From positions 523,964 through 587,963 of the forward strand of contig NZ_JAFFQR010000064.1 in assembly GCF_020736845.1 (NCBI RefSeq): 64,000 nt of DNA, written 5' to 3'. Position 1 is the first letter of the stretch. Every line of letters starts with the position of its first letter. Of this stretch, positions 28,630 through 38,389 are shown in pieces. Position numbers and translations under genes: made by a program. The notes under the pieces were generated by a model. That model worked only from the letters and a program-made list of their open reading frames with translations, had not been told where the DNA came from and did no database searches. The DNA comes from Paenibacillus farraposensis. GTDB taxonomy: Bacteria; Bacillota; Bacilli; Paenibacillales; Paenibacillaceae.

Positions 28630-28717
28630 TTAACTCACCTTTTCCAACGTTTTTTCTGTCGAATTTATTAATTTAAATTTCTGTCCCCATTGTAGCCGCT
28701 AGCTACTTCAACGAATA

Positions 28718-28752
28718 TAGGGGACTCCCCTTTCCCTAACAGGGGAGTCCCT
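28718..28752 (-). promoter_or_regulatory. two NreC-box-like palindromes upstream of narK
   Basis: TAGGGGACTCCCCT (28718-28731) and AGGGGAGTCCCT (28741-28752) fit the GGG-N4-CCC core of the Staphylococcus NreC site. Both lie between the nreC terminator and narK. Confidence 0.6.
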
Positions 28753-28756
28753 CAAA

Positions 28757-28788
28757 TTAAAAAAAGCCGCCTCTACTAGAAACGACTT
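28757..28788 (-). terminator. terminator of the nar-nre operon
   Basis: Minus-strand stem AGTCGTTTCT/AGAGGCGGCT with G-U pairs and a 3-nt loop, followed by TTTTTTT, 48 bp after the nreC stop. Confidence 0.7.
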
Positions 28789-28835
28789 CGTTTATTCATG
28801 AGATATTTTTCACAAAACGTTCATTTTCACGAGTT

Positions 28836-29486
28836 TTAAAAGTCCAGCATTTTTTTCTTTAACGCATATTGGACCAGCTCAGGCCGGCTTCTCAAATTTA
28901 ACTTTTCCATTATTCTCGCTTTGTTTGCTTCCACCGTCTTGACAGAGATGAACAGCTTCTCGGCAACCTCTTTGTTACCGTATCCCTTTGCGACCAAAGG
29001 CAGAATCTCCAGTTCCCGCTTTGACAAAATCTCATACGGATCTTCTGTTTGTGACGACGTATCCTTCTTGATAAACTCACGGACAAGAGAAGTGGCCATT
29101 TTAGGGTGAATATAGGTCCCGCCCCCATGAATGGTTCGTATAGCAAGCAGCAGCTCTTCATCCGGTGCATTTTTCAAAACATATCCTGAAGCGCCACTCT
29201 TCAAAATATGAAATAGATATTCTTCATCATCATGCATGGTCAGAATCAGAATTTTAGTATCAGGATGATCCTCTTTAATCTTGCCTGTAGCGATCAATCC
29301 ACTTTCTCCAGGTGGCATGCTGAGGTCCATGATTAGAATATCCGGCTTACATTTAGCTACCATTGTATACGCTTCAATTCCGTCTGCAGCTGTTCCGACA
29401 ACCTCCATATCCGATTGGAAGTTGAGAATCATGGAAAATCCGCTTCGTACAATGGCATGATCATCGGCTAACACAATTTTGATCAA
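28836..29486 (-). CDS. nreC: NreC-type response regulator (nitrate/oxygen control)
   Basis: The TTG at 29486 follows AGGAGG by 9 nt and gives 216 aa, the normal NarL/NreC length. An ATG at 29504 would overlap nreB further. The receiver domain begins [15 protein letters not shown] with phospho-acceptor Asp in [15 protein letters not shown]. The LuxR-type helix-turn-helix is at the C-terminus ([37 protein letters not shown]). It should bind the GGG-N4-CCC palindromes found upstream of narG, narK, ric and ywiC. Overlaps or abuts nreB, same operon. Confidence 0.9.
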   Translation of the reverse strand: MIKIVLADDHAIVRSGFSMILNFQSDMEVVGTAADGIEAYTMVAKCKPDILIMDLSMPPGESGLIATGKIKEDHPDTKILILTMHDDEEYLFHILKSGASGYVLKNAPDEELLLAIRTIHGGGTYIHPKMATSLVREFIKKDTSSQTEDPYEILSKRELEILPLVAKGYGNKEVAEKLFISVKTVEANKARIMEKLNLRSRPELVQYALKKKMLDF

Positions 29487-29490
29487 GTCT

Positions 29491-30555
29491 CTATTCCTCC
29501 TCATGTCCAATCGGAATTTGTAAAAAGACTTTGGTTCCTTGGCCAACATTCGAAATGACACCAAAGCTTCCGCCTACCAGCTCTGCCCGCTCCTGCATAC
29601 CATACAAACCGAGCCCTGTTCCAATAGGCTTGCCCCCCTTATCAAAGCCAATTCCATCGTCCTCTACAGTCAAACGAAGCGCATGATCATGCTCAGACAA
29701 AGTAACTTTAACCGTGTCTACCTGGGCATACTTCAACGCATTGAGAACGGCCTCCTGACAAACACGGTAAATGACGGTTTCCTTTTCACTTCCATACCGC
29801 TTGCGGGGAAGATCGGACACGAACTCAACCACTAGACCAAAGCTTTGCTCGACCCGCTTGAAGTGGGAACGGAAGGCTGCTTCAAGCCCAAAATCATCAA
29901 GGGTAGCAGGACGTAGTTCCACAGACAGGTTGCGGATATCATCCAGCAATCGCGTCATGGATGCTTCGGTCTGCTTCATGTTTTTGAGGAGTTGGTCATC
30001 ATTGGTCATATATTTTAACACTCGTAATTCAACAACCGCGCTCAGCAATTCCTGAGCAACGCTGTCATGCAGCTCCCTGGAAAGCCGCTTACGCTCATTT
30101 TCCTGCGCTTCAATGACATGCTTCATCATTTTGTTTTGATACAATTTTTCTTGCGTCTGAAATTGCGGGGTCAAATCTCTCAGCATCAACACTCGAATTC
30201 CATTTACAGAATCAATCGTGTGAAAAGAAGCGGCAAAGGGAACCATTCCGTTTCGCTTCGTTTCCAAATAGACCTGGAAAGAAGCGAAATTTTTGGATTC
30301 GGGCACATTGAAATAACAATCAAGACAGGTGCGGGGCTCTGTGTCGCTTGTATAGCCTCTGCATGTTCCGCATAAAGCTTTTTCCTTCCCTTCATAGAGT
30401 TGAATGAGGACATCATCCCTCACAATCTCCTCAGCTGCCGGGTTCATAGCCAGGGTATTCCCTTGGCTATCAAAAAAGAAAATAGCTTCTGTACTGTTCT
30501 CAAACAATTTCACCATTAACGCGCTCAAAGAGTCGGTCCCTACAGACAATGTCAA
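29491..30555 (-). CDS. nreB: NreB-type oxygen-sensing histidine kinase
   Basis: 354 aa, no membrane helix. The N-terminal PAS domain (about 14-130) contains CGTC-x11-CLDC at about residues 62-78. This is exactly the C-x2-C-x11-C-x2-C spacing of the oxygen-labile [4Fe-4S] cluster ligands in Staphylococcus NreB. HisKA_3 domain [20 protein letters not shown] (about 152-171) holds the phospho-His; the ATPase domain has VEDDGIGFD and [18 protein letters not shown] start one base after the nreA stop. It phosphorylates NreC when oxygen is absent. Confidence 0.92.
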   Translation of the reverse strand: MTLSVGTDSLSALMVKLFENSTEAIFFFDSQGNTLAMNPAAEEIVRDDVLIQLYEGKEKALCGTCRGYTSDTEPRTCLDCYFNVPESKNFASFQVYLETKRNGMVPFAASFHTIDSVNGIRVLMLRDLTPQFQTQEKLYQNKMMKHVIEAQENERKRLSRELHDSVAQELLSAVVELRVLKYMTNDDQLLKNMKQTEASMTRLLDDIRNLSVELRPATLDDFGLEAAFRSHFKRVEQSFGLVVEFVSDLPRKRYGSEKETVIYRVCQEAVLNALKYAQVDTVKVTLSEHDHALRLTVEDDGIGFDKGGKPIGTGLGLYGMQERAELVGGSFGVISNVGQGTKVFLQIPIGHEEE

Positions 30556-30556
30556 T

Positions 30557-30997
30557 TTACATCACTTCCTTCCCGTTCAACTCTCCAATTCCTCTCTGCG
30601 CCAAGGCTTCCAAATCACGCATCATCGCTTCGGTCATCAGCTGTTCTTCACGAAATCCACCAAGCAGTACACCCGCGACGCGAGCATCATTCCACAGGGG
30701 TACAGCCCCGAGACTCTTGAGCCTCTCGGATTGGACGATAGGATAGTTAAACAGGTTGTCTGTACCCACAAATTGATAAACAGATGGAATGAAAATGGAT
30801 TTTCCGGTTTTAAACACGACTCCTGCTATGCCCTTTCCGGATTGCAGCACAATCCGTTTAAAGCGATCATTTAAATTCCCGGCCGCATGTTTCCATTTAA
30901 TTACGTATTGATATTCGGCCGGTTCAACAAGAGCAAGTGCCATGAAATCATAACCGAAATGCTCGCGAATTCGCTCAAGCTCCCTTTGATAATCCAT
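30557..30997 (-). CDS. nreA: NreA-type GAF-domain nitrate sensor
   Basis: 146 aa single GAF domain (WKHAAGNLNDRFKRIVLQSG, GIAGVVFKTGKSIFIPSVYQ, LKSLGAVPLWNDARVAGVLL). In Staphylococcus the homologue binds nitrate and releases the NreB kinase from inhibition. The gene is followed immediately by nreB (1-bp gap) and preceded by narI (57-bp gap). The order narGHJI-nreABC therefore joins reductase and sensor in one transcript. Confidence 0.88.
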   Translation of the reverse strand: MDYQRELERIREHFGYDFMALALVEPAEYQYVIKWKHAAGNLNDRFKRIVLQSGKGIAGVVFKTGKSIFIPSVYQFVGTDNLFNYPIVQSERLKSLGAVPLWNDARVAGVLLGGFREEQLMTEAMMRDLEALAQRGIGELNGKEVM

Positions 30998-31053
30998 CCC
31001 AATTCATCACTCTCTCCTAATTACAATTAGGAAAGAAGGCAGCGCCCGCTTTC

Positions 31054-31737
31054 CTAATTCGATTTATGCCTTCTGTACAGAATATAACTTCTGCGCACAT
31101 AATTCAATGGAACACTCCATACATGAACAAGCCGGGTGAACGGCCAGAATGCAAAAATGGCAAAGCCCATAAGTACATGAAGCTTGAAAGACAAAGGTAC
31201 GTCTCTCATCAGTGATGGGTCGACACGGAATATGAATAAACCGCGGAACCAGATCGAGATGGTTTCCCTATAATCAAATTCTGGCTGCACTGCGTTCGTT
31301 ACAAGAGTCGCGAACATCCCGATACATACAAGGGCAAAAAGCAATAAGTTTACAATCAAATCAGAAGCTGAGCTTAAACGGCGTACATTTCGTATTGTAA
31401 AACGCCGAGAGGTAAGAATCAACATACCGAGGAACGTTATGGCTCCAAATATGCCTCCAATATATACTGCTCCAATGTGATACAGATGATCATTTACACC
31501 CAATGCGTGCATCCAGGTTTTTGGGATACCCAGACCGGATATGTGACCGAAAATAACCGGAATAATTCCCAGGTGGAATAAAAGGCTGCCGATCATCAAT
31601 TGTTTCTTTTCAATAAATTCACTTGATTTCGCCGTCCAATTGAACTGATCCGTTCTGTAGCGAAAAATATGGCCCACAATAAAGATGACCAAACACATGT
31701 AAGGGTAAATAACCCACAAAAACTGCTCTAGCATCAT
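31054..31737 (-). CDS. narI: respiratory nitrate reductase gamma subunit (cytochrome b)
   Basis: The ATG at 31737 overlaps the narJ stop as ATGA, which settles the start. 227 aa with five membrane helices. Conserved heme-ligand histidines appear in GSLLFHLGIIPVIFGHISGL and in SLMRDVPLSFKLHVLMGFAI. The subunit takes electrons from menaquinol and passes them to the NarH clusters on the cytoplasmic side. Confidence 0.95.
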   Translation of the reverse strand: MMLEQFLWVIYPYMCLVIFIVGHIFRYRTDQFNWTAKSSEFIEKKQLMIGSLLFHLGIIPVIFGHISGLGIPKTWMHALGVNDHLYHIGAVYIGGIFGAITFLGMLILTSRRFTIRNVRRLSSASDLIVNLLLFALVCIGMFATLVTNAVQPEFDYRETISIWFRGLFIFRVDPSLMRDVPLSFKLHVLMGFAIFAFWPFTRLVHVWSVPLNYVRRSYILYRRHKSN

Positions 31738-32300
31738 AGCGTGGCTGCCTCCTGTTCTACGCAAGCTTTAAGCGTTTCGCGCAATCCCTTGACCAGATGA
31801 AAATACGGGCTTTTCATTTTTTCCAGCGCTTTAAGCAAATGATAGGTGCCGTCTTCCAAAATCGCGATAGGCATGAGGAAGTTTTCTGTCGTCTTCGGAT
31901 CTTGTACCCATTCGGCGGCATACAGAAATTCACACATAAGCGGCAAGTAATCCGGTAGCTCGCCATCCGGCATTTCAAGACCGTACATCTCATACAAAAC
32001 CTTTAATTTGACCAGCATTTGTCCTCTCTCTTTTGCATCTTCGAACTTGAAGTAAGTCATATATAGGGCGCAATTTTTTTGAAAATCGAAGGTTTCCGTA
32101 TACAACTCCTGAATCTCTTCCATGCTGAATTCTTGCATCAGAGACCAGTACTTATTAGCGTGCGTATACGCAGGATGGCCCGGGTCAAATGATGCTTCCA
32201 GAAAAGCCGGATGAAAATCCAGCTTTTCCGGGTACATGAGTTGTTGGGCAAAAAAACCGAATGAAGGCTTGCATTCATACAGCTTCGCTACATTAATCAC
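31734..32300 (-). CDS. narJ: nitrate reductase assembly chaperone
   Basis: About 188 aa. The preferred start is GTG 32300, preceded by GGGGG 7 nt upstream and overlapping the narH stop by 8 nt; ATG 32330 is an alternative. The protein is helical and has the TorD/NarJ-type features PSFGFFAQQLMYPEKLDF, DYLPLMCEFLYAAEW and PYFHLVKGLR. NarJ chaperones insertion of the molybdenum cofactor into NarG and is not part of the final enzyme. Coupled to narI by ATGA. Confidence 0.9.
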   Translation of the reverse strand: MINVAKLYECKPSFGFFAQQLMYPEKLDFHPAFLEASFDPGHPAYTHANKYWSLMQEFSMEEIQELYTETFDFQKNCALYMTYFKFEDAKERGQMLVKLKVLYEMYGLEMPDGELPDYLPLMCEFLYAAEWVQDPKTTENFLMPIAILEDGTYHLLKALEKMKSPYFHLVKGLRETLKACVEQEAATL

Positions 32301-33882
32301 GCCAAATACCCCCGTAGAAGTTTTCTTCATACATTTGATTGCCTGTTTTTGAAGGCTCTTCCATTCCCATGGAGCTTCCCAGGCTACAGCCGCTACAGCC
32401 AGATCCACCCGATCCGCAAGCTTCCATATTTCCTAAGGTGTCGCCGTAACCAGCAGCTCCCTGGGCGCGGTATGGATTGGCATAACTCTCTTTGTGCGAC
32501 GTCGGAATGACGAAACGGTCCTCGTATTTGGCAATGGCCAGCAAGCGGTACATTTGCTCGGCTTGCCGTGAAGTCAAGCCGACACGCTCAAGACGGCTTT
32601 CACCGAAAGCTTGCCCTGTGGACTGGGCACGCATGTAGGAGCGCATCATAGCCATCCGTTGCAGGGATTCCTTCACCGTAACCGTGTCGCCCGCCGTCAG
32701 CATATTGGCAAGATACTGAACGGGCGTACGCATTTCTTCGATAGCCGGAAAAATCATATCTGGATTCTCGATCGAGTCTTTCCCTTCAAAGTAATTCATG
32801 ATCGGGCTAAGTGGCGGTACATACCAGACCATAGGTAACGTGCGATATTCCGGGTGAAGCGGGAATGCCAGCTTGTATTCAATCGCAAGCTTGTAGACCG
32901 GCGAGTTCTGAGCGGCCTCAATCCAGTCTTGCGAGATACCATCTTTTCTCGCCTGTGCAATTACCGCTGGATCACTTGGGTCCAAGAACAGGTCGCATTG
33001 CGCTTTATACAGGTCCTTCTCATCCTCCATAGAAGCAGCCTCCTGCACTCGGTCCGCATCATACAGCAGAACACCGAGGTAGCGAATTCGTCCAGTACAT
33101 GTCTCGGAGCAGACGGTTGGCAACCCGGCTTCCACACGTGGGAAACAGAAGGTACATTTCTCTGCTTTGTTCGTTTGCCAGTTGAAGTACACTTTCTTGT
33201 ATGGACAGCCTGTCATGCAATATCGCCAGCCGCGGCAGGCTTCCTGATCCACGAGCACGATTCCGTCCTCGTCCCGTTTGTACATCGCGCCCGAAGGGCA
33301 GGATGCGACACAGCTTGGGTTTAGACAGTGCTCGCAAAGCCGAGGGAGATACATCATGAACGACTTCTCGAAATTGAATTTGATCTCTTCTTCGATTTTC
33401 TGAATATTCGGATCAAGTGGCCCCGTTACATGGGCTCCCGCCAAATCATCCTCCCAGTTTGGACCCCAATTCAGATCCATTTTTTCGCCCGTTACTGCGG
33501 AATGGGCACGCGCTACCGGAGAATGCTTCTGCTCTTTTGCGTTGGTCAAATGCTCATAATTATAAGTCCAAGGCTCATAATAATCTTTCATTTCCGGCAT
33601 GTCGGGATTGTAGAAAATCTTGCCCAGCGCTATCTTGGATAGCTTGCTCCCTGACTTTAGCTCAAGCTTTCCTTTGCGAAGCTGCCAGCCGCCCTTATAT
33701 TGCTCCTGGTCTTCCCAGCGCTTTGGATAGCCAATGCCGGGTTTGGTCTCCACGTTGTTGAACCACATATATTCCGCGCCTTTGCGGTTTGTCCAAGTTG
33801 TTTTGCACGTCACGCTGCACGTATGGCAGCCAATACATTTATCCAGGTTCATGACCATGGCAATTTGAGCTTTAATTTTCAA
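32293..33882 (-). CDS. narH: respiratory nitrate reductase beta subunit
   Basis: 529 aa. Four Fe-S cluster Cys groups are visible: CIGCHTCSVTC (about 16-26), CEHCLNPSCVASCPSG, CRGWRYCMTGCPYKKVYFNW (the Trp replaces a Cys, giving the [3Fe-4S] cluster) and CTFCFPRVEAGLPTVCSETC. Near the C-terminus there is an unusual Gly/Ser/Cys-rich stretch ACGSGGSGCSGCSLGSS. It links NarG to NarI by electron transfer. The ATG lies inside the narG 3' end (11-bp overlap). Confidence 0.96.
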   Translation of the reverse strand: MKIKAQIAMVMNLDKCIGCHTCSVTCKTTWTNRKGAEYMWFNNVETKPGIGYPKRWEDQEQYKGGWQLRKGKLELKSGSKLSKIALGKIFYNPDMPEMKDYYEPWTYNYEHLTNAKEQKHSPVARAHSAVTGEKMDLNWGPNWEDDLAGAHVTGPLDPNIQKIEEEIKFNFEKSFMMYLPRLCEHCLNPSCVASCPSGAMYKRDEDGIVLVDQEACRGWRYCMTGCPYKKVYFNWQTNKAEKCTFCFPRVEAGLPTVCSETCTGRIRYLGVLLYDADRVQEAASMEDEKDLYKAQCDLFLDPSDPAVIAQARKDGISQDWIEAAQNSPVYKLAIEYKLAFPLHPEYRTLPMVWYVPPLSPIMNYFEGKDSIENPDMIFPAIEEMRTPVQYLANMLTAGDTVTVKESLQRMAMMRSYMRAQSTGQAFGESRLERVGLTSRQAEQMYRLLAIAKYEDRFVIPTSHKESYANPYRAQGAAGYGDTLGNMEACGSGGSGCSGCSLGSSMGMEEPSKTGNQMYEENFYGGIWRD

Positions 33883-36800
33883 GCCAGTTAACCTCCTTCA
33901 TTTTACGTACCGCTACGTACACATCACGCTGGTTCCCGATCGGACCGTAATAATTGAACCCGTAGCTTAGCTGAGCATATCCGCCAACCATCTGGGTTGG
34001 TTTGAGATGAATTCTTGTTGGCGCATTATGACTGCCCCCGCGCGTATCCGTGATTTCGGAGCCTGGCACTTGAATATGCTTGTCCTGAGCATGGTACATG
34101 AACATCGTTCCTCTTGGCATCCGATGGCTGACAACTGCGCGGGCGGTTACGACACCGTTGCGGTTGTACACCTCTACCCAGTCATTGTCGGCCAGATCAT
34201 GGGCCGCTGCGTCTTCGTTATTAATCCATACCGTCGGTCCTCCACGGAACAGCGTAAGCATATGCTGGTTATCCTGATAGGTGGAGTGAATATTCCATTT
34301 ACCGTGTGGAGTCAGATAACGAAGCACAAGTGAATCCTGACCGCCCTTGATTTCCCGATCACGCGTGCCGAATACCATTGGCGGCAGAGTCGGTTTATAG
34401 ACTGGCAACGACTCTCCAAACTGCTGGAAAATCTCATGATCGATGTAGAAATGCTGTCTTCCTGTCAAAGTACGGAACGGTACAAGACGTTCAATATTCG
34501 TTGTAAATGGCGAGTAACGACGTCCCTGCTTGTTTGAACCACTGAATACCGGTGTCGGTATCACTTCTCGCGGCTGTGCCGTGATGCTTTGGAACGTGAT
34601 TTTTTCAGCAGCGCGGTCGGCCGAGATGTCCATCAGTTTAACACCGTGATCTTTTTCCGCCTCTTCATAGGCTTTTTGGGAGACACGGCCATTGGTTGCG
34701 GACGAAAGATGAAGAATTGTATCGGCCACTTGGCGGGCTGTCTGTATTTTCGGCAGTCCGTCTTTAATGGACTCATCGTAGTAGACCCCGTTCAGCTTCT
34801 TCAGCTCCTCATATTCTTCCGCCACCGAGAAGCTAACGCCATGCGCACCTGTCTTCCCGGTAGCCAAATTTGGACCGAGCGAGACATATTTATCATGTAT
34901 TTTTGTATAATCGCGTTCTACAATGCTGAAATTTGGCATGGTTTTACCCGGAACTGCTTCGATCTCGCCCTTCGTCCAGTCCTTGACAAGACCCATCGGT
35001 TGCGCAATTTCGCCTATGGAGTCATGCCCAAGCGGTGCAGTCACAACGTCTTTATATACTCCTGGCAGATGCTCTTTGGCCATTTCCGAGAAGGTTTCGG
35101 ATAGATGACGGTAAATATCCCAGTCCGAACGGGATTCCCAAAGAGGATTAACCGCAGGATTAAATGGATGCACGAACGGATGCATGTCTGTCGAGGACAA
35201 ATCTGTCTTCTCGTACCAGGTTGCCGCCGGGAGTACAACATCCGCGTACAATGGGGTTGTTGTCATCCGAAAATCAAGGGCAACCACCAGATCAAGCTTT
35301 CCTTCCACATCTTCCCGCCAAACGATTTCTTCAGGTTTCTGCTCTTCGTTCGGCCGGGCAAGTAGCGCGTCGGAGGCTCCGAGCAAATGCTTCATGAAAT
35401 ATTCCTGCCCCTTCGCCGAACTGGAGATCAGGTTGGAGCGCCAAATAAAGAGTGAGCGCGGGAAGTTCTCTGCTGCTCCTGGATCTTCAACCGCGAAACG
35501 GGTCTTTTGCGATTTAACCTCTTCTACAGCGTGATTAATAATGTCCGCGTTTGACTTCTTGCCCAGCTTCGCCGCCTCTTCGGCAAACAACAGGCTGTTC
35601 TTGTTAAACTGCGGGTAAGATGGCATCCATCCCAAACGTGCTGCCAACACATTGTAATCTGCCGGATGCTGATATTTGACATCTCCGCCCGTCGGTGATT
35701 TCAGCGAATCCGTGCCGCTTTCTTCATAGCGCCACTGTTCTGTCGCAAAATAGAAAAATGAAGTGGCATTTTGCAATCGAGCTGGCCCCTGCCAGTCTTT
35801 GGCAAAGGCAATCGTGGACCAGCCTTCAATAGGACGACATTTTTCCTGGCCTACATAATGCGCCCAGCCTCCACCATTTACGCCTTGGGAAGCAGTCAGC
35901 ATGACCAGGTTCAAAATCGACCGATAGATGGTGTCACTATTGAACCAGTGATTGATCCCCGCTCCCATAATGATCATGGAGCGCCCTTGGGTATCGATTG
36001 CGTTCTGAGCGAATTCCCGAGCAATCTGCACCACAACTGATGCCTTGACACTCGTGATTTTCTCCTGCCAGGCAGGGGTATAATGCGAATCCGCATCGTA
36101 ATAATCCTTGGCGTTATGAGGACTGTCGTTACGAGCGATACCATACTGACTCATCATCAGGTCATATACGGTTGCTACGAAACGCTCCGAACCATCTGCC
36201 AGACGGACTTTTTTAGCTGGAATGACACGTCTGAACGTTCCATTACCCGAGTTATCAAAATAAGGGAATACGATCTCTTCCCATTGCTCGCCATGGCCTT
36301 CCATCGTGAGCGCGGGCTCAACCTTCGTTCCATCTTCCCGCTCCAGGATCAGGTTCCATTTCTTGCCCTGCTCCCAGCGCTGTCCCAGCGTACCGTTCGG
36401 AACGAGCATTTCTTTCGTCGCTTCATCGTATATGACCGGTTTCCAGTCTGCATGCGGCGAAGCATCTCCCAGATCACTCGCCCGTAGAAAACGTCCACCT
36501 TTCCAGGCTCCCTCATGGGGATCAAGCAGAATCATAAATGGCATATCTGTATATTGCTTGGCATAATTAATGAACATCGGTTCTTGGCGTTCTTTATAGA
36601 ACTCATCCAGAATGACATGTGTCATAGCCTGGGCTACGGCAGCATCTGTACCCGGATTAGGGGCAAGCCAGTTGTCAGCGAACTTCACATTCTCCGCCAG
36701 GTCGGGTGCTACCGACACAACCTTCGTCCCTTTATAGCGTACTTCCGTCATGAAGTGGGCATCCGGCGTCCGGGTAAGCGGCACGTTCGATCCCCACATG

Positions 36801-37546
36801 ATCAGGTAACCCGCATTGTACCAGTCAGAAGATTCGGGTACGTCTGTCTGCTCACCCCAAATCTGAGGAGAAGCAGGCGGAAGATCGGCATACCAATCGT
36901 AAAAGCTCAACATTTCCCCGCCAAGCAACGAAATGAACCGCGCTCCCGAGGCGTAGCTTATCATCGACATCGCCGGAATCGGGGTGAAGCCTGCGATTCG
37001 GTCAGGTCCGTACTTGCGAATCGTATATATTAATTGCGCCGAGATCAGGCGTAGGACATCGTCCCAAGCCACACGAACATGGCCGCCTTTTCCGCGCGCC
37101 GATTTGTATAGCTTGGCTTTCTCAGGGTCTTCCACAATACTCGCCCATGCATCTACCGGATTGTTATGCTCCTTGATCGCAGCCAACCAGAGTCGCAATA
37201 GCTTGCCGCGCATATAAGGGTATTTCACACGTAACGGACTGTATTCATACCAGGAAAATGAAGCACCACGCGGGCATCCACGCGGCTCAAATTCTGGCAT
37301 ATCTGGACCGCAGGAGGGATAATCAATTTGCTGATTTTCCCAGGTGATGATGCCATTTTTAACAAAAACCTTCCAGCTACAGGAGCCAGTACAGTTAACA
37401 CCGTGCGTCGTTCGGATCACTTTATCGTGAGACCAACGCTGACGGTACACGTTTTCCCATTCTCTATTTTTTTCCTCAAGGATTGACCAGTTTCCGGAAT
37501 AACTCTCGATCGGTTTAAAAAAGTTGAGACTGTATTTTTTTTTCAT
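33872..37546 (-). CDS. narG: respiratory nitrate reductase alpha subunit (molybdenum catalytic subunit)
   Basis: 1224 aa, standard length. HGVNCTGSCSWKVFVKNGII near the N-terminus gives the His/Cys ligands of the FS0 cluster. Molybdopterin-binding stretches follow (SYASGARFISLLGGEMLSFYDWYADLPP segment, MWGSNVPLTRTPDAHFMTEV). There is no Tat signal, so the enzyme faces the cytoplasm. It reduces nitrate to nitrite with menaquinol electrons. AAGGAG lies upstream. A palindrome matching the NreC box and a terminator separating modB lie just upstream. Confidence 0.97.
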   Translation of the reverse strand: MKKKYSLNFFKPIESYSGNWSILEEKNREWENVYRQRWSHDKVIRTTHGVNCTGSCSWKVFVKNGIITWENQQIDYPSCGPDMPEFEPRGCPRGASFSWYEYSPLRVKYPYMRGKLLRLWLAAIKEHNNPVDAWASIVEDPEKAKLYKSARGKGGHVRVAWDDVLRLISAQLIYTIRKYGPDRIAGFTPIPAMSMISYASGARFISLLGGEMLSFYDWYADLPPASPQIWGEQTDVPESSDWYNAGYLIMWGSNVPLTRTPDAHFMTEVRYKGTKVVSVAPDLAENVKFADNWLAPNPGTDAAVAQAMTHVILDEFYKERQEPMFINYAKQYTDMPFMILLDPHEGAWKGGRFLRASDLGDASPHADWKPVIYDEATKEMLVPNGTLGQRWEQGKKWNLILEREDGTKVEPALTMEGHGEQWEEIVFPYFDNSGNGTFRRVIPAKKVRLADGSERFVATVYDLMMSQYGIARNDSPHNAKDYYDADSHYTPAWQEKITSVKASVVVQIAREFAQNAIDTQGRSMIIMGAGINHWFNSDTIYRSILNLVMLTASQGVNGGGWAHYVGQEKCRPIEGWSTIAFAKDWQGPARLQNATSFFYFATEQWRYEESGTDSLKSPTGGDVKYQHPADYNVLAARLGWMPSYPQFNKNSLLFAEEAAKLGKKSNADIINHAVEEVKSQKTRFAVEDPGAAENFPRSLFIWRSNLISSSAKGQEYFMKHLLGASDALLARPNEEQKPEEIVWREDVEGKLDLVVALDFRMTTTPLYADVVLPAATWYEKTDLSSTDMHPFVHPFNPAVNPLWESRSDWDIYRHLSETFSEMAKEHLPGVYKDVVTAPLGHDSIGEIAQPMGLVKDWTKGEIEAVPGKTMPNFSIVERDYTKIHDKYVSLGPNLATGKTGAHGVSFSVAEEYEELKKLNGVYYDESIKDGLPKIQTARQVADTILHLSSATNGRVSQKAYEEAEKDHGVKLMDISADRAAEKITFQSITAQPREVIPTPVFSGSNKQGRRYSPFTTNIERLVPFRTLTGRQHFYIDHEIFQQFGESLPVYKPTLPPMVFGTRDREIKGGQDSLVLRYLTPHGKWNIHSTYQDNQHMLTLFRGGPTVWINNEDAAAHDLADNDWVEVYNRNGVVTARAVVSHRMPRGTMFMYHAQDKHIQVPGSEITDTRGGSHNAPTRIHLKPTQMVGGYAQLSYGFNYYGPIGNQRDVYVAVRKMKEVNWLEN

Positions 37547-37614
37547 CGATGATCAACGCTCCTTAGATTCATTCGCATACCCTCATTATGTAGTTCATTC
37601 ATCTCTGTTCCCAT

Positions 37615-37628
37615 TAGGGAATAACCTA
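37615..37628 (-). promoter_or_regulatory. NreC-box-like site upstream of narG
   Basis: TAGGGAATAACCTA fits TAGGG-N4-CCCTA at all but one position, about 70 bp before the narG start. TTCCC-ATTA-GGGAA overlaps it, as in the other members of this set. Confidence 0.6.
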
Positions 37629-37669
37629 TAGTGGTATAGAAAATCCCTCGTTCTATGAAAAAAGATACA

Positions 37670-37702
37670 AAAAAGCTTCTCTCTGCTAGAGAGAAGCTTT
37701 TT
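37670..37702 (-). terminator. terminator behind modB
   Basis: Long perfect stem AAAAAGCTTCTCTC/GAGAGAAGCTTTTT with a 4-nt loop between modB and the narG promoter. It works in either direction. Confidence 0.85.
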
Positions 37703-37711
37703 GGGAGGAGG

Positions 37712-38389
37712 TTAATTGTTCTTTTGGCCTGTTAATAGGAGCATGATAAAGGAAATCACTATGATAGAGCATGTCCAGGCCCAGGCCATAGGCAGGTGGT
37801 CAGAATCGACCGCCACATAAATAGCCGTCGGAATGGTTTGTGTTTTACCCGGGATATTTCCGGCAATCATCAGTGTAGCACCGAATTCGCCCAGACCGCG
37901 GGCAAAGCCGAGTATAAAGGCTGATTTAAAAGAAGGGAAAATCAAAGGAAAGGTGACATATCGGAAAACCTGCCACTCACTTGCACCCATGGAACGTCCC
38001 ACGTCTTCCAAGTCACGATCAACAGAAGCAAATCCCGTCCTTAGCGTCCGGTAGACAAGCGGAAAAGCCACGACTACCGCTGCCACAACCCCAGCCCACC
38101 ATGAGAAAATAATAGGTTCGCCAAACCATTGTTCCACAATACGTCCTATCCCGCTTTTTCGTCCAAGCAATATGAGCAGTAAAAAGCCAACAACGGTCGG
38201 CGGGAGTACCAACGGCAGCATAAGCACCGTTTCAACGAGCGTTTTCCCTTTAAATAATCCTAATCGCGACATGAACCATGCCGCAAACAAGCCTATGATG
38301 ATTACCAGAACGCTGGATAACAGCGCAACCTGTAGCGATAACCGGATAGGAGGCCAATATTCATTCCAATCTATATCTTGCATGCTCAC
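37712..38389 (-). CDS. modB: molybdate ABC transporter permease
   Basis: 225 aa with five to six membrane helices. The ABC-permease EAA loop is visible as GRSMGASEWQVFRYVTFPLI followed by FARGLGEFGATLMIAGNIPG, typical of ModB. The GTG at 38389 overlaps the modA stop (GTGA); an ATG two codons later is also possible. It forms the membrane channel for molybdate captured by ModA. No modC ATPase gene follows; a terminator does. Confidence 0.93.
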   Translation of the reverse strand: MSMQDIDWNEYWPPIRLSLQVALLSSVLVIIIGLFAAWFMSRLGLFKGKTLVETVLMLPLVLPPTVVGFLLLILLGRKSGIGRIVEQWFGEPIIFSWWAGVVAAVVVAFPLVYRTLRTGFASVDRDLEDVGRSMGASEWQVFRYVTFPLIFPSFKSAFILGFARGLGEFGATLMIAGNIPGKTQTIPTAIYVAVDSDHLPMAWAWTCSIIVISFIMLLLTGQKNN

